Source of the DNA: Cranoglanis bouderius
Taxonomy: Eukaryota; Chordata; Actinopteri; Siluriformes; Cranoglanididae
Length of the DNA stretch: 64,000 bases
Direction: 5' to 3'
Assembly: GCA_023630585.1 (NCBI GenBank)
Contig: CM042548.1
Coordinates: 19,118,527 to 19,182,526, forward strand
Shown here: piece by piece, positions 52,512 through 63,470 of the stretch
How positions within the stretch are numbered: position 1 is the first letter of the stretch
Layout of the letters: each line of letters opens with the position of its first letter
Translations under genes and position numbers: made by a program
The notes under the pieces: generated by a model
Database searches by the model: none
What the model was told of the DNA's origin: nothing
Seen by the model: only the letters and a program-made list of their open reading frames with translations

Positions 52512-55500
52512 AAGTAGTTTTCCAAATAGTCTGAAATATTACATTTAGTCAATTTTTTTACCATCTACGTGCATTTCTTTAGCATCTACCTCACTGTTTT
52601 TTTTTTTTTTGTTTGTTTTTTGTTTTTTTTTTCTTTTCAGTGCCCAGACTAGCTGACGTCCCCAGAGCTGACTAGTGAATGAATTAATCATGTAGTCAAC
52701 CCTTAACATATAGTTTAAAAAGACTTTATTCGGTATAGCAAATCTTATGTAGAGAAAAAAAACAAAAAACATGACGGGCCGTGTTATTCTACGTTATTCT
52801 AAATTATTCTAAATTCTTGGGTAGTGTGATGTGGCTCAGTGTGGATTATTACGTTTTGAAGTGTGTTATTCCGCTTATACCACAGCACTTTGACAACGAT
52901 TTTTTAACAGTAGCTTTTAATGTTGGAGAAAATCCGCAAGACAAGTGTTCACCAGCATCCCCCCCCGCCCACCCCCAATCAAACCATGCAGCTTGTTATT
53001 TTACCAAGAAAGGGAAAGCATATGCTCCTCTGTCCTGAAGACTTTCCCATGCTGTAAAACTTTACAAAGCACTGTGACCGTTACAAAGCGCTGACACATG
53101 AGACTCCTTCCATAAATGTTAAATAAACACCTGTTAACAAGAAACTTCACCATATTGGCTATTATCGTTCTTCTTTTATTAAACAACACTTTTAAAAATA
53201 TTTCTTTATTATTAGACTTAGGTTATGTGGAGCATGTTCTACAAACATAATGCTGTTATACAAAAATAATGCAGATCCAAAAGAAAAATAATTTGACACA
53301 TTTTTTAACAGGGTCTTTCCCCCTGAAAGACTTCGGCATGTGAATAAACAGATATTCAGAGTCCTATGCTGCCCTCTGTGGTGATTAGAATGATGAACAT
53401 GCCCTTTAAACATGATTATTTTTGAAGAGTGTATTTTTTTTTTTTTTCTTTAACCAAATGAGGACCATTTTAATGTCGGTTCTGCTTTTGTCTGTAGCTT
53501 TAAAATGTTTGTCTTTTTCTGAACATTAAAGCCATCATTTAGTATATTAACCCACAACCAGGTATTCATTTAGTTGTACTGGTTGCATCATTATTTGTAA
53601 AGGATCTTCTTTTTTTTTTTTTATCTAATTTTTTCCCCAACAGACGCAGAGCGACTATGTTTGTTATTTGGAAGATGACATGTGCACAGCAGACTTCCAC
53701 CTAATTGAAAGTCTTTATGGGAGTTGCATGAATGTACACATCAAAGGATCTGTTAATAGCATACCAACTGAAATTTTCACAAAGGTGTGCGGCGCTGGAG
53801 CTCCTGTTACCCCGCCGGGTAAGATCCATCGCTCTGAACTGATGGAATGAAACCCCACATGGACACATAAGGAATAAAACATGACCGGGCATGCTGTTAT
53901 AGGAAAATAATCAACAAGTGGATTTATTTTCTAATAACAGCATGGCCCAAAGTGTTTTATTCCTCTTATAAACTTTTTTTACTATAGAAATGATAAAGCA
54001 TTGGAACATGAGCATTTATATAAACTGGTTTGTTTACAGTAATTTTAAAGATCTTTGTCTTTCATTAGCCACTTATCTTGTTTTGTTTACAGATTGGACA
54101 ATGATTTTAACCATTTTGCTATGCTCTGGGTTTGGCCTTCTGTTCCTAATAATATTGGGAGTCATGATTTACAAGAAACTAACTCAGCCCGACTCTCCCA
54201 GCACAATATTCTCCAAACTAATGGTACGCTTTTAACTGTTTGTTCGACTTGGTTTAAACCTTCAGTTTAATGATGCAACTATTTGTGCATTGTCCATTTG
54301 TGTATTCTCAGTTGTGAGTAAACTGTAAAACTTATCTAGTTAGACATATGAAACTGTATTCAAATATAGTAATATGGTTTATTAATTTTCCTGTAATGCA
54401 CCAATTATCAAAGATGACTCTGAAACTACACCCGTGTGAAGAATGCATCAGGCACATTTATCTTTTGCAACAGAAAAGCGTTCATTCTATTGTCAAGTAG
54501 TTGTACGTTTGAATCCCGACAAAGCCACAGCCATCTATGGTCGAGAGTGAGTCAAGAGAGTAAAATTAGCCATACTCTTTGGGTAGGAGGGATGGCATAT
54601 GCTCTCTCCACTGTTAGTCACAGCAACACTAGACAATCACAGGTGTGTGTGTGAGCTCATGTATGCGGAAGAATGCACATAGTGCTTTCATCTGATAAGT
54701 AATGGTTGGCTGGCTTCACATGACTCACCCTCCCCAGTTGGTTGATGTATGATAGAGGGAGTTGGCTGGTGGGTGGGAATTGGTAGGTGACCAGATAGGG
54801 GAGAGAATGGGTGGAATAATAACGATTTGTATAATTGATATACACTCACCGTCAACTTTATTAGGAACACCTGCACATACATTAAGTTATCTAATGAAGT
54901 CAGCCAATCTTGTGGCAGCGGCACAATGGCTAATATCATGCAGATACAGGTCAAGAGCTTCAGTTAATGTTCACATCAAACATCAGAATGAAGAAAAAGT
55001 GTGATCTCTGTGACTTTGATTGTGGCATGGATGTTGGCACCAGATGGGCTGGTTTGAGTATTTCATAAACTGCTGATCTCCTGGAATTTTCACACACAAC
55101 AGTCTCTAGAGTTTACACAAATTGGTGCGAAAAACAAAAAACACTGTGTGAGCGACAGTTCTGTGGGTGGAAACACCTTGTTGATAAGAGACGTCAGAGG
55201 AAAACATTGGTTCAAGCTGCCAGGAGGGGTGTGGTAACTCATATAATCACAAACGTGGTGAACAGTAAAGCATCTCAGTATGTACAAAATATCAAACCTT
55301 GTATTGGATGGGCTACAACAGCAGAAGCCCACACCAGGTTCCACTCCTGTCAGCCAAGAATAGCAATCTGAGGCTACAATGGGCACAGGCTCACCAAAAC
55401 CAGTTGACAGTTGAAGATTAGAAAAAAATATCACTTGGTCTTTTTCCAGTCTTCAGCTGTTCAGTTTGGGTGAGTCTGTGCACATGAAAGCCTCAGATTG

Positions 55501-56475
55501 TTGTTCTTGGAACCTGGTGTGGGCTTCTGCTGTTGTAGTCCATCCACCTGTGTACCTTCTTGAAGCCTGCAGACCCTCTGCTCACAGCATGTTTTTTGTT
55601 TTTTGCACCATTCTCTGTAAACTCTAGAGACTGTTGTGTGTGAAAATCGCAGGAGATCAGCAATTTCTGAGATACTCAAACCAGCGCATCTGGTACAAAC
55701 ATCCATGCCACGGTTAAAGTCACAGATCACATTTTTCTTTATTTTGATCTATGATGTGAACATTAACTGAAGCTCTTGCCCTGTATGTGCATGGTATTAG
55801 GCATTGCACTGTTGCCACATGATTGGCTGATTAGATAACTGCATGAGTGTATATAGGTGTTCCTTAAAAAAAAAGTGGGCGGTGAGTATGTGTATATATA
55901 ACTTAGTAGTGCTTTAAATAGTATAGAAGTGTTTTAAGGACACCCTCTATAAGCTCAATTCTGAGAATTCTGGGTAAAACTGTTGTTTTCTTGATGATAC
56001 ACAATATTGGGCATCACAAACTCCTCCAACAATCAAACTACTGTATATTTCTATAGCAATGGGGGGAAAAAGAGGACTGCAGCAGTATTACAGGATGAAG
56101 AGAAAGTAATTTAATACCTTACTGTCTCTCCTACAGGGAATTGTGAACTCTGATCGTGTCGTTCATGAGCCCGAGCGGCCTGATCTGTCTGAGATAAAGT
56201 CTGTAGGTGAGACCCCTCTGCTGGAGACCACCGATCAGGATCTTTTAGACCACTCCAGCCCCACGCTTGATGAAAAGCCTCCTGGTTCCACTCACTTCCC
56301 CACTCACTTCAAAATCGATCTAATGTTATCCGAAGAGCAAGGCCATGAAGAGGTGACGGAGGACACAGATTCTGAAGGCTTTAACAGTGGTAACAGCTTC
56401 TCAGGCTATGACAGCCATAAGTTCCCTATTGATATGGGACAAGGAGATATTATAGAGGCCTACGGGCCACGTTAG
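40231..56475 (+). CDS. ifngr1: Interferon-gamma receptor 1 (class II cytokine receptor), 7 exons
   Basis: Coding exons: 40231-40300, 50445-50577, 51249-51424, 51783-51916, 53644-53818, 54093-54223, 56137-56475. All joins keep frame with GT/AG borders, giving 385 residues. IFNGR1 is the ligand-binding chain for type II interferon and signals through JAK1 and STAT1. Seen in the protein: signal peptide (1-23), extracellular region with two expected fibronectin-III domains (about 29-228), NxS sites at 34, 49 and 107, Cys at 39, 127, 178, 185, 199 and 220, one membrane helix (233-255), and an acidic tail encoded almost wholly by the last exon. Tail motif SGYDSHKF (Y364) corresponds to the STAT1 docking motif YDKPH but lacks its proline; STIFSKLM (266-273) lies where the JAK1-binding LPKS box is expected. 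Seven exons matches human IFNGR1. Fish have two such receptors (CRFB13, CRFB17); I cannot say which. Intron 1 is 10 kb and repeat-rich. Confidence 0.9.
40942..41050. repeat. Possible small inverted-repeat element in ifngr1 intron 1
   Basis: CTCCAACCAAAATC near the left is complementary to GATTATGGTTGGAG near the right. Similar hairpins are common in fish DNA, but no target duplication was seen. Confidence 0.35.
41333..41599. repeat. 30-base minisatellite in ifngr1 intron 1
   Basis: Nearly nine tandem copies of a 30-base unit (GTGATTGGTCGTTGGGAACG plus ACGATGATCA). Copies are almost identical, with one GTAATTGG variant and a slightly different first copy. Because 30 is divisible by three, an open frame repeats TMISDWSLG; it is not a gene. 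The unit contains ATTGG (inverted CCAAT). Confidence 0.95.
41635..41835 (+). repeat. SINE-like fragment, copy 1
   Basis: GGGAGCCACTGGAGCAAAAT followed by TGGGTGGGAGGAGGGGCATA matches the body of a dispersed repeat also present at about 45800 and 54480. This copy lacks the tRNA-like head. Confidence 0.55.
42719..43184 (-). other. Unrecognised 155-codon open frame in ifngr1 intron 1
   Basis: On the minus strand an open frame runs up to a hAT-type MITE that begins at 43185; 32 more codons lie inside the MITE and are not original. The 155 codons outside it have an amino-acid mix unlike a simple-repeat artefact, with DDQIRKENTVFVLVVDSQSH, KLWEWERVLHRYIRG and a C-terminal GNLFREHGDNGVKCPQKSIA. I do not recognise the family. 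It could be a fragment of a transposon protein, an exon cut by the MITE, or chance. Confidence 0.25.
43185..43496. mobile_element. hAT-type MITE
   Basis: CAGTGTTTCCCACAGG at the left and TAATGGGAAACACTG at the right form matching inverted ends, 312 bases apart. An internal hairpin GACTGTGG...CCACAGTC lies near the right end. A clean 8-base target duplication is not evident. Confidence 0.75.
43774..44108 (-). mobile_element. Mariner-like MITE, complete
   Basis: 335 bases bounded by CAGGGTGTCCC and GGGACACCCTG with TA on each side, the mariner/Tc1 target duplication. On the minus strand it keeps a degraded DNA-binding region (KEERIEII, then GRPQ-like and TDE pieces), so it is an internally deleted mariner copy related to the relic at 37705-39072. 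Confidence 0.85.
44115..45140. other. ifngr1 intron 1, no feature seen
   Basis: AT-rich unique sequence with a poly-A run near 44215-44230 and several AGCTAGCTAAC-type motifs. No exon, RNA gene or transposon end can be recognised. Confidence 0.45.
45147..45624. mobile_element. hAT-type MITE with GGGTGATATGG ends
   Basis: GTAGGACTGGGTGATATGG at the left mirrors the complement of CACCATATCGCACAGCCC at the right. The type (GGGCTGGGCGATATGG ends) is abundant in fish. Overlapping open frames inside are not genes. Confidence 0.7.
45800..46110 (+). repeat. SINE-like repeat, copy 2
   Basis: Contains TGGATTCAAACCTGCGACCT (a B-box-like tRNA-derived segment), then CTGGGGGCCAAGGGAGCCAA and a tail with GAGCTCAGGTATGTAGAAGA. 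Same family as 41635 and 54480. Confidence 0.6.
47756..47778. repeat. (TAGG)n microsatellite
   Basis: About six TAGG units, followed by a short (ATGG)n run near 47793-47810. Confidence 0.85.
47891..49310 (+). mobile_element. Nearly full-length but broken Tc1-like transposon
   Basis: The terminal repeats are about 40 bases: GGAATCACCACACTTAGAGG at the left matches the complement of CCTCCAAGTGTGGTGATTCC at the right. On the plus strand the transposase can be followed in pieces: an N-terminal region from about 48250, WSVDDWMKVIFRDES with the first catalytic Asp (about 48493-48540), FQDDKASCHRAK with the second (about 48772-48808), and SPDLNPIENLW with the catalytic Glu (about 48868-48900). All three catalytic residues are present, but stops and frameshifts break the frame. 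It lies in ifngr1 intron 1. Confidence 0.92.
49315..50440. other. ifngr1 intron 1, 3' part
   Basis: No further gene or transposon is recognisable. The intron ends with a long T-rich tract (50413-50440), a strong polypyrimidine tract before the exon 2 acceptor at 50444/50445. Confidence 0.6.
51535..51579. repeat. (TTA)n microsatellite in ifngr1 intron 3
   Basis: About 15 TTA units. Confidence 0.95.
53867..53972. mobile_element. Hairpin MITE in ifngr1 intron 5
   Basis: Two arms of about 45 bases, containing GCATGCTGTTATAGGAAAAT and ATTTTCTAATAACAGCATGG, are complementary apart from a few changes. The loop is only about 10 bases. It is a better-preserved relative of 14832-14950. Confidence 0.8.
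54480..54800 (+). repeat. SINE-like repeat, copy 3, in ifngr1 intron 6
   Basis: Contains GTACGTTTGAATCCCGACAA (B-box-like), CCACAGCCATCTATGGTCGA and TGAGCTCATGTATGCGGAAG, and ends in GGTGGGTGGGAATTGGTAGG. It is the most complete copy of this family in the window. Confidence 0.65.
54843..55888. mobile_element. Fold-back (palindromic) Tc1 derivative in ifngr1 intron 6
   Basis: Both halves carry the same 5' portion of a Tc1 transposase, facing each other. The left arm reads on the plus strand (GLSIS... helix-turn-helix, about 55040 onward); the right arm reads on the minus strand (55461-55730, GLSISEIADLLRFSHTTVS). The ends are CACTCACCGTCAACTTTATT and its complement-like AAAGTGGGCGGTGAG. The centre is near 55430. 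Each arm is about 520 bases. The catalytic C-terminal half of the transposase is absent. It is related to 26842-27915. Confidence 0.88.
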
Positions 56476-57420
56476 CCTTAAAGTGCACCCTTGTTATTTG
56501 GTAAACAAACCTATTTCAAAAGATTCTGTACTTGCCGTTGCATTGAATTGCAAAGTTTACTAGACAAGTGTACTAGCGCATGATAATCTGCAACGCATTC
56601 ATATACAATATTGGACATTTACAGATATGCGAACCTTTACACATTGGCGTGCACCACTGCATGTTATCACTTAGAAATACACCAACAGAATCTTCTTCCC
56701 CCCCCCCCACAATAAAAGAGCAGATGAGCCAATTGAAATATAAACCTGGAATGAGTGACCTGTTTTGAACACATTAAATGTGTTAAAGCTCCTGGAAGCT
56801 CCGCCCCCTTTCCCTCCATCTCACATTAGTAATGCTTCAGGCAGTGACTTGATTTTCCTCGCTTGAACATTTCAGGTATATAGCAGACGTTCATTCAAGT
56901 GGGGAATTAGGAACTTGTTGAGACCATTCAGTTCCAGCTAGTGAGCTTGGCTTCACTGCTACCTTCATTTAGTTTCTTCGTTGTTCTAGCAAACGCTGTT
57001 ACACACAGTGCTGGAAAAAGGTTTTATAATTAAGGAAGGTTTTAAAATTGTATTGAATTGTAAATGGAGATATTTTTCATAGTCTGGACAGTACCTTCTG
57101 AGTGCTTTGTGCTGAAGAAGACTAAAATGAAGCATAGAGTGATTGAATTGATTCTGTTCAAATGCCATTGTTTTTTTTTTTTTGTTTGTTTTTTTTTTAA
57201 AATCCTTTTGGAAAGAAACAAATGTGGTAGACTGTTACTAGGACTAATTTGAGGTCTGAAACTTAAGTTTTAATGTTAAAATGCAATGATGTTTTTTTTT
57301 TTTTTTAAATATTCTGCATTTTAGTTTAGGGAAGAGTTTAGAGGGTTTTTTAAAAGATATTTTTAAAATGATTTCAATAATCGCTTTAAATAGATCGCTT
57401 TTAATTATCTTTAAATAAAG
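56476..57420 (+). terminator. 3' UTR of ifngr1 with candidate poly(A) signals
   Basis: AATAAA occurs at 56711-56716 and at 57415-57420, giving possible 3' UTRs of about 0.25 or 0.95 kb. A later one in AACTAAATAAAATTG (about 58890) would include a MITE. Which is used cannot be told from sequence. Confidence 0.5.
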
Positions 57421-59260
57421 AGTTGTGTGAAAACAGAAAAAGAGCTGAGGTGTCTCGGCATGTGCCAAGTAAAGTACTGAGACAGATGCTGGCTATTTGA
57501 GGACTAACATTTTTTTTTTTTTATCTGATGCCTTGAATTATGAAGCTGGCATAGTCTTTTGGGCACTTTAAATAAGTTGAATTAGATGGACTGAGTTTGG
57601 TCAGTGTCATTCCACATTGTCCTAAGTTCTGTAAAAGATCTGAAGCCATATAAATACTTGTACAGGATTTTTCTAGCCTGTTTATCGATTGTTCTGCAGA
57701 CATGTGTTATTTGTTAGAGCACTTGATAAAAGATGTTTCTAGCTCGATATGACGGACTGGATGTTTTACTTGATTAACAATAGCACTAATCCATGCGCTT
57801 TGTTCCACTGAACAGTAGTATAAAAAAAAAATCAATCTAATAAGCATTAATTGTACAGCAGTAGCATGGAATGCTATCACTGTTATTGTATTATGAAATA
57901 ATACCACCTCTGCTTCATGTACTGTGAATTTGCCTCGTCATCTAAACTAAACCAGTGTTTACAGGTTTCTCTATACATTTCTGCAAACAGCACCTAATAT
58001 TCACTGCATGTTATAGAAATATTACAATGGAGACTGGTCAAGTAGGGTACACACAATTATTTCTTTGTGCTTTTTTTTTTTTCCTTTTGGCTATTTCTGC
58101 TGAGAAATGTTGCACTGTATATAAACATTATTTGTGTGTGTATGTATGTATATATGTGTGTGTGTATGTACGTACAGTACTGTGCAAAAGTTTTAGGCAC
58201 CCTATTTTTTTAGTACCAACTTTGTTATAGATTTTTTTTTTTTAGAAATTAAAAAAGACTTCTACATTATCGAGTCAGTACAAAAAACATTTTAGATTCC
58301 CAAACATTTGTTTTCTAGCACAAAATTAAATGTTACAGAAAAATGTTTGTATGTCATTAAAGAAAGCAGGATATTACATAAGAGACACTTTTCAGACCAA
58401 AAAACACGATGAAGGCTGCTGGGTTTTGCTGCAAAAATAAGAAGCGAGTGCGAAAGTCAAAGTGTCCAGAAGAACTGTGTCTGGTTCTGCAAGATGCTCA
58501 ATAAAACTTACCAGCTAAGGAGACTACTATTTTTATTTTTTTTGTCACACCAAGTATTGACTTTTTCATTTACTGCTCTTTGCGGTATTTATTTTTTAAT
58601 GTAGAAACATTTAATTTCGTTATTTTGAAGGCATCTTTGCTCTACAGCATTTCTTTGCATGTGCCTAAAAATTTTGCACAGTACTGTGTGTGTGTATGTA
58701 TGTATATATGTGTATATATACACACGCCTACCTACCTATACCCTTTAAATATAGATACTCTTTTGGAGTGTTGTAAGTGTGCCCTAGTGTCTAGTATAAT
58801 TTACATAACTATTGATACAACTGTATGTCGTATGATATATTGATGTATAACATTTCCCATCTGTAAAAAAAAATAATAATAATAATAACTAAATAAAATT
58901 GTGTATGTGATTAGATAGAATTTGTTTTGTCTGTGTTAATTATTGAATTCATTCTTTTTTCTAAAATCCTTTTTGCATTGATTTCTGTTTTTGGTATAGG
59001 TAGCTTGTGGTATCTTTTCAATTCACTTACCTCTTGATTAACATTTTCACTAAATCACTTACCTTTAAAAAAAAAATTTCCCACCCTTCATAAAGTACTG
59101 AATCACATAAAATAATTTCTTATCTTTAAACAAAATAAAACTCCGACCATTCTTTTCAGTTGTTCTTAACTATTTGTTTTTGTGATACCGTTATTCTCAA
59201 TACAACTAGTGAAATACAGATTTATTGGTAGCGAATTCAGATTTTGAGGGCTTGTGACAT
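57421..59260. other. 3' flank of ifngr1
   Basis: No second gene is seen. Apart from the MITE at 58175-58686 it is AT-rich with short T and A runs. Confidence 0.5.
58175..58686. mobile_element. Tc1-type MITE, copy 3
   Basis: Bounded by CAGTACTGTGCAAAAGTTTT with TA just before it, and by TTTTGCACAGTACTG at the right, where the outer TA has become TG. The interior matches copies 1 and 2. It lies just downstream of ifngr1, and inside its transcript if the most distal poly(A) signal is used. Confidence 0.85.
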
Positions 59261-59265
59261 GTTGT

Positions 59266-60446
<1,181 letters not shown>

Positions 60447-60588
60447 CCGTTCACTGAAGATAAAATACAACACTCCTTTCAGTGAAGATATAAAATGACA
60501 GGTCGCCTTCTTTTACTGACTTTCAGTTACGTCGTGACAAACCGCTCAAAGTGGAGAATTATTCGAGGCTAAAAAAAAAAATCTTCAG

Positions 60589-60693
60589 GGCCACAGCCCC
60601 CGATGCCCAGGCCACAGCCCCCGATGCCCAGGCCACAGCCCCCGATGCCCAGGCCACAGCCCCCGATGCCCAGGCCACAGCCACCGATTCCCA
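60589..60693. repeat. 21-base GC-rich minisatellite
   Basis: Five tandem copies of GGCCACAGCCCCCGATGCCC plus A; the last copy has two changes. The period of 21 gives a repeated ATAPDAQ frame. The overlying open frame begins only shortly before and has no other support. Confidence 0.93.
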
Positions 60694-61129
60694 GAATTTT
60701 GTCTTGTCAGATTCAGTGACCCTACTGTATCTATAAATATATCAATATCTGATCAATACGCTTCGTAAAATAGAATGGGGAGGAGCTGACACACCACATG
60801 AGTCACTTTATTAAACATTATAGTCAGTTATTATGAAATAAACAGTAACATATTTCGGTAGCTATGAATTTTGACTTGTCAAATCAGGTTACTTTCATCA
60901 CCTATCAAATTGGAGGTGTTTTCTCCAGCTTTATGCAGAACTACCTGCGAATTACAACTACTAACAGAACCCAGAGATTTTTTTTTTTTTACATACTGAT
61001 ATTAATACACAAATCTTGATCGTAATTTTTTTTTTTTTTTTTTTTTTAACTTTACAGGCATTATTTAAAAAAAAAAAATAAATAAAGATACTTTCGCCTC
61101 CAGAAGGAAAGCGTTTACCATGCAGCAGA

Positions 61130-61400
61130 AAAATCGTACCGCACTGTGCGACGCGGTCTCAGATGGCATGGAGTACGCATGCGTGAAAATGGTACGCATG
61201 CGCGTTGCAAACCGGGACGAGGAAAACTCAAGGTAGGCGTTACGCTGTCTGCCCGTTTTCCGACAAGTCCCGCCTCCTTTTGCTAGGATTGGTTACTGGT
61301 TCATTCGCAAACGGCTCACCGATTGGACGTCTGAGCAGCTTGTTGCTTAGACCGGAAACAGTAGATGCGTCAATGGCGTCGCCATCTTGGGGAGAGTGAA
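61130..61400 (+). promoter_or_regulatory. CpG-rich, housekeeping-type promoter
   Basis: The segment is rich in CpG and holds GGATTGGTTAC and CGATTGGACG (two inverted CCAAT boxes), CCCGCCTCC (GC box) and CGCCATCTTGG (a YY1-type site, usually near the start site) at about 61379-61389. Order and spacing fit a TATA-less promoter driving the plus strand. The candidate exon at 61462 follows. Confidence 0.5.
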
Positions 61401-61461
61401 ATTCATTGAGTTTAATTGAATGTAGAGTAGCAAAAAGATTTTCTCCAGAAATTCTGGCACA

Positions 61462-61509
61462 ATGAGCAACATTTGGATGGAAAAGAAGAAGAAGAATGAC
61501 TTTTCAAAG
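61462..61509 (+). CDS. Possible first coding exon of an unidentified gene
   Basis: ATG opens the frame MSNIWMEKKKKNDFSK, which runs straight into a GTGAGG splice donor at 61510 (phase 0). It lies about 75 bases after the YY1-type site of the CpG-rich promoter. No downstream exon is recognised within the window, where Tc1 fragments fill the next kilobase, so the gene would continue beyond it. I do not recognise the N-terminus. It may equally be a non-coding exon. Confidence 0.33.
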
Positions 61510-61839
61510 GTGAGGGTTCTTACACCATATGTGTTTTTATTTAAGTGGGATACTTTAACAATGTTGTACATGACATTAAAGCAGGACTACAGTATAATAG
61601 TGTTTAGAAATGTTTAGTCTTTAATTTGACCCCAGTTCTTTAGTTTATGTTGTTGTTGTTTTTTTCTATTTGGCAGCACACATGACAGCATGTGTGAAGA
61701 TTAGTTTGTAGTCTTGTAATAAAGTAAGTACCACTGACTTAGTTTGTCTAATGCTTCGAATACAGACAGGTGAAGAAAAGAAAAACCAGCAGCTTCAACG
61801 CACCTTGGCACCAATTTTACACGTTTCTGGAACTGTACT

Positions 61840-62562
61840 GGAGGAATGAACACCATTCTTCCAAAAGATATTCACTCAACTGGTGTTTCGATGGTGGCGT
61901 CAAAGAGCGCTGTATAACACATCACTCCAAAATCTCCCATAGGCATTCATTGGGTTGAAAGGTCCCTGGTCCTCTATTTTCAGCTCACCTTATCGGGTTT
62001 TCACTGGTGCTTATGTCTGAGGACTGGGATGGCCACATCAAAAGCTTGGTTCTGTGGCCACTGAACCATTTTTTTGTGTGGATTTGGTTATGTTTTATAT
62101 CACTGTTCTGGTGGAAGATCCAACCATGACCTAGTTGTAACTGGGATGAGGTAACCAGATTTTTATTTAAAATCTTCAGAGTCCATGTATCCTAACAAGC
62201 TTCTCAGGGGATTAGGGATGAGGTTCTTTCCTGTATAAACATCCGTCATTTTACTCCAAACAGTCAGTGAATGTTTGTTGTCAAAAAGCTCCATTTTTGT
62301 CTCATCTGACCACAAACCCAGTTTCAGACATAGTTTCAATAGCATCTACTGAACTCCAGACACACACATCATTTGTGCTTAGAAAGAAAAGGCTTACTTC
62401 TGGCACACCTGTGGGGGTGGTGTCTAATTGTGGATTTGGAAACTTTCATGAACACAAAATGCTGCCATCTTGGAGAACCTTGAAGAACTTATTTGCCTCC
62501 TCATTGCGTGGGATTGCAAAATATACTTGTGTTCTCACCCATATCTTTTTCATATTTCATAA

Positions 62563-62593
<31 letters not shown>

Positions 62594-62620
62594 CATGCCT
62601 TTATCAAAGGTGTCAGTAAT
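61840..62620 (-). mobile_element. Tc1-like transposon fragments
   Basis: On the minus strand, 62163-62345 encodes LWSDETKMELF, the first catalytic Asp region of a Tc1 transposase. The stretch at about 61840-61970 resembles another conserved Tc1 piece. Stops and gaps occur throughout and terminal repeats are not clear. A poly-T run lies at about 62567-62590. Confidence 0.7.
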
Positions 62621-62924
62621 TATGGAGCTGACTACATCATGTCTTACACCCTCTATGGAAGCGTCTGCACTCATTATGTTTCTCAGTTGATGTATTTTGA
62701 CATAATCGTACATGAAACTTATTGTTCTGTATTTTGTTTTATTCTCAGTTAACCTTGTTATTGCTGATTCCTGTTATGCGTATTATATAACTATATACTG
62801 AGATCTGAACTGTAACTGATTTGTTAATTACGCTATTCATTCATTAGACTATTAGCTATATTTAATTATATTTAGCTGTAATGAATTGAAGTTTTTCCTT
62901 GCGGACTGAGCGTGCGCACATGTC

Positions 62925-63110
62925 TCCTTTCGGTGGATTTTCTGAATAAGGTGTTTACATGCAACACATTTCCGATTAAAACAGGCATATCCCAGAGGTG
63001 GGAATCAGAATATTGTCTTAATCTGAATCGGGCAATCGGATTGCAGCGTTTAGAATTCTGATTAATATCGGAATATTGACGTGCATGTAAACTGACAATT
63101 CAATCTGGTC
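62925..63110. mobile_element. Possible MITE with GTTTACATGCA ends
   Basis: GGTGTTTACATGCAACAC at the left is matched by the complement of GACGTGCATGTAAACTG at the right, with CGGAATATTG-type motifs inside. Sequences of this kind are dispersed in fish genomes. There is no target duplication that I can see. Confidence 0.4.
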
Positions 63111-63114
63111 CTTT

Positions 63115-63470
63115 CCAATATGGCGGATGTCGTGGCGTATCAGAGGAGCCATCAACGGCAGCCAATACTCGTGCGTGAACTGTTAGCCAATACAGAGGAA
63201 GGAGGCGGGACTTTTCTAGAACACGGGTGGGAAAGAAAGCACATCGGGTAGAGACAAGCGCCTGTTTCAGAATATTTACACTATATGTAGACGGTTAGCG
63301 GGAGCAGTGAGAGTGAACAGTCTGATAACGGCAGATCAAATGATTTAACTGCGGCGACTTGCGACGTTTTGCGACACCGGAACTCCGGCGGGTCCATGAA
63401 CGCGGCTTGCGCTTCGGTCCAAACTCAAGAATGTAGCGGGAAGAGAAACCGTTAACGGCGAGTGCAGGTA
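63115..63470 (+). promoter_or_regulatory. Second CpG-rich promoter with a non-coding first exon
   Basis: CAATATGGCGG (a YY1-type site), many CpGs and a strong splice donor CAG/GTAAGA at 63469/63470 suggest a second TATA-less promoter and first exon on the plus strand. The ATG at about 63397 opens only a short frame (MNAACASVQTQE...) that stops before the donor, so the exon would be untranslated or carry an upstream ORF. Confidence 0.4.

Noticed and set aside
54480..54560. tRNA gene from the B-box-like sequence
   Set aside because: It is the degenerate head of a SINE-like repeat; no cloverleaf or full A and B box pair is present.
60551..60736. Repeat protein of ATAPDAQ units
   Set aside because: Produced by a 21-base minisatellite, with no supporting coding sequence.
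63126..63251. Short open frame starting MADVVAYQRSHQRQ
   Set aside because: It ends after 43 codons with no splice donor before the stop and begins next to a MITE-like sequence.
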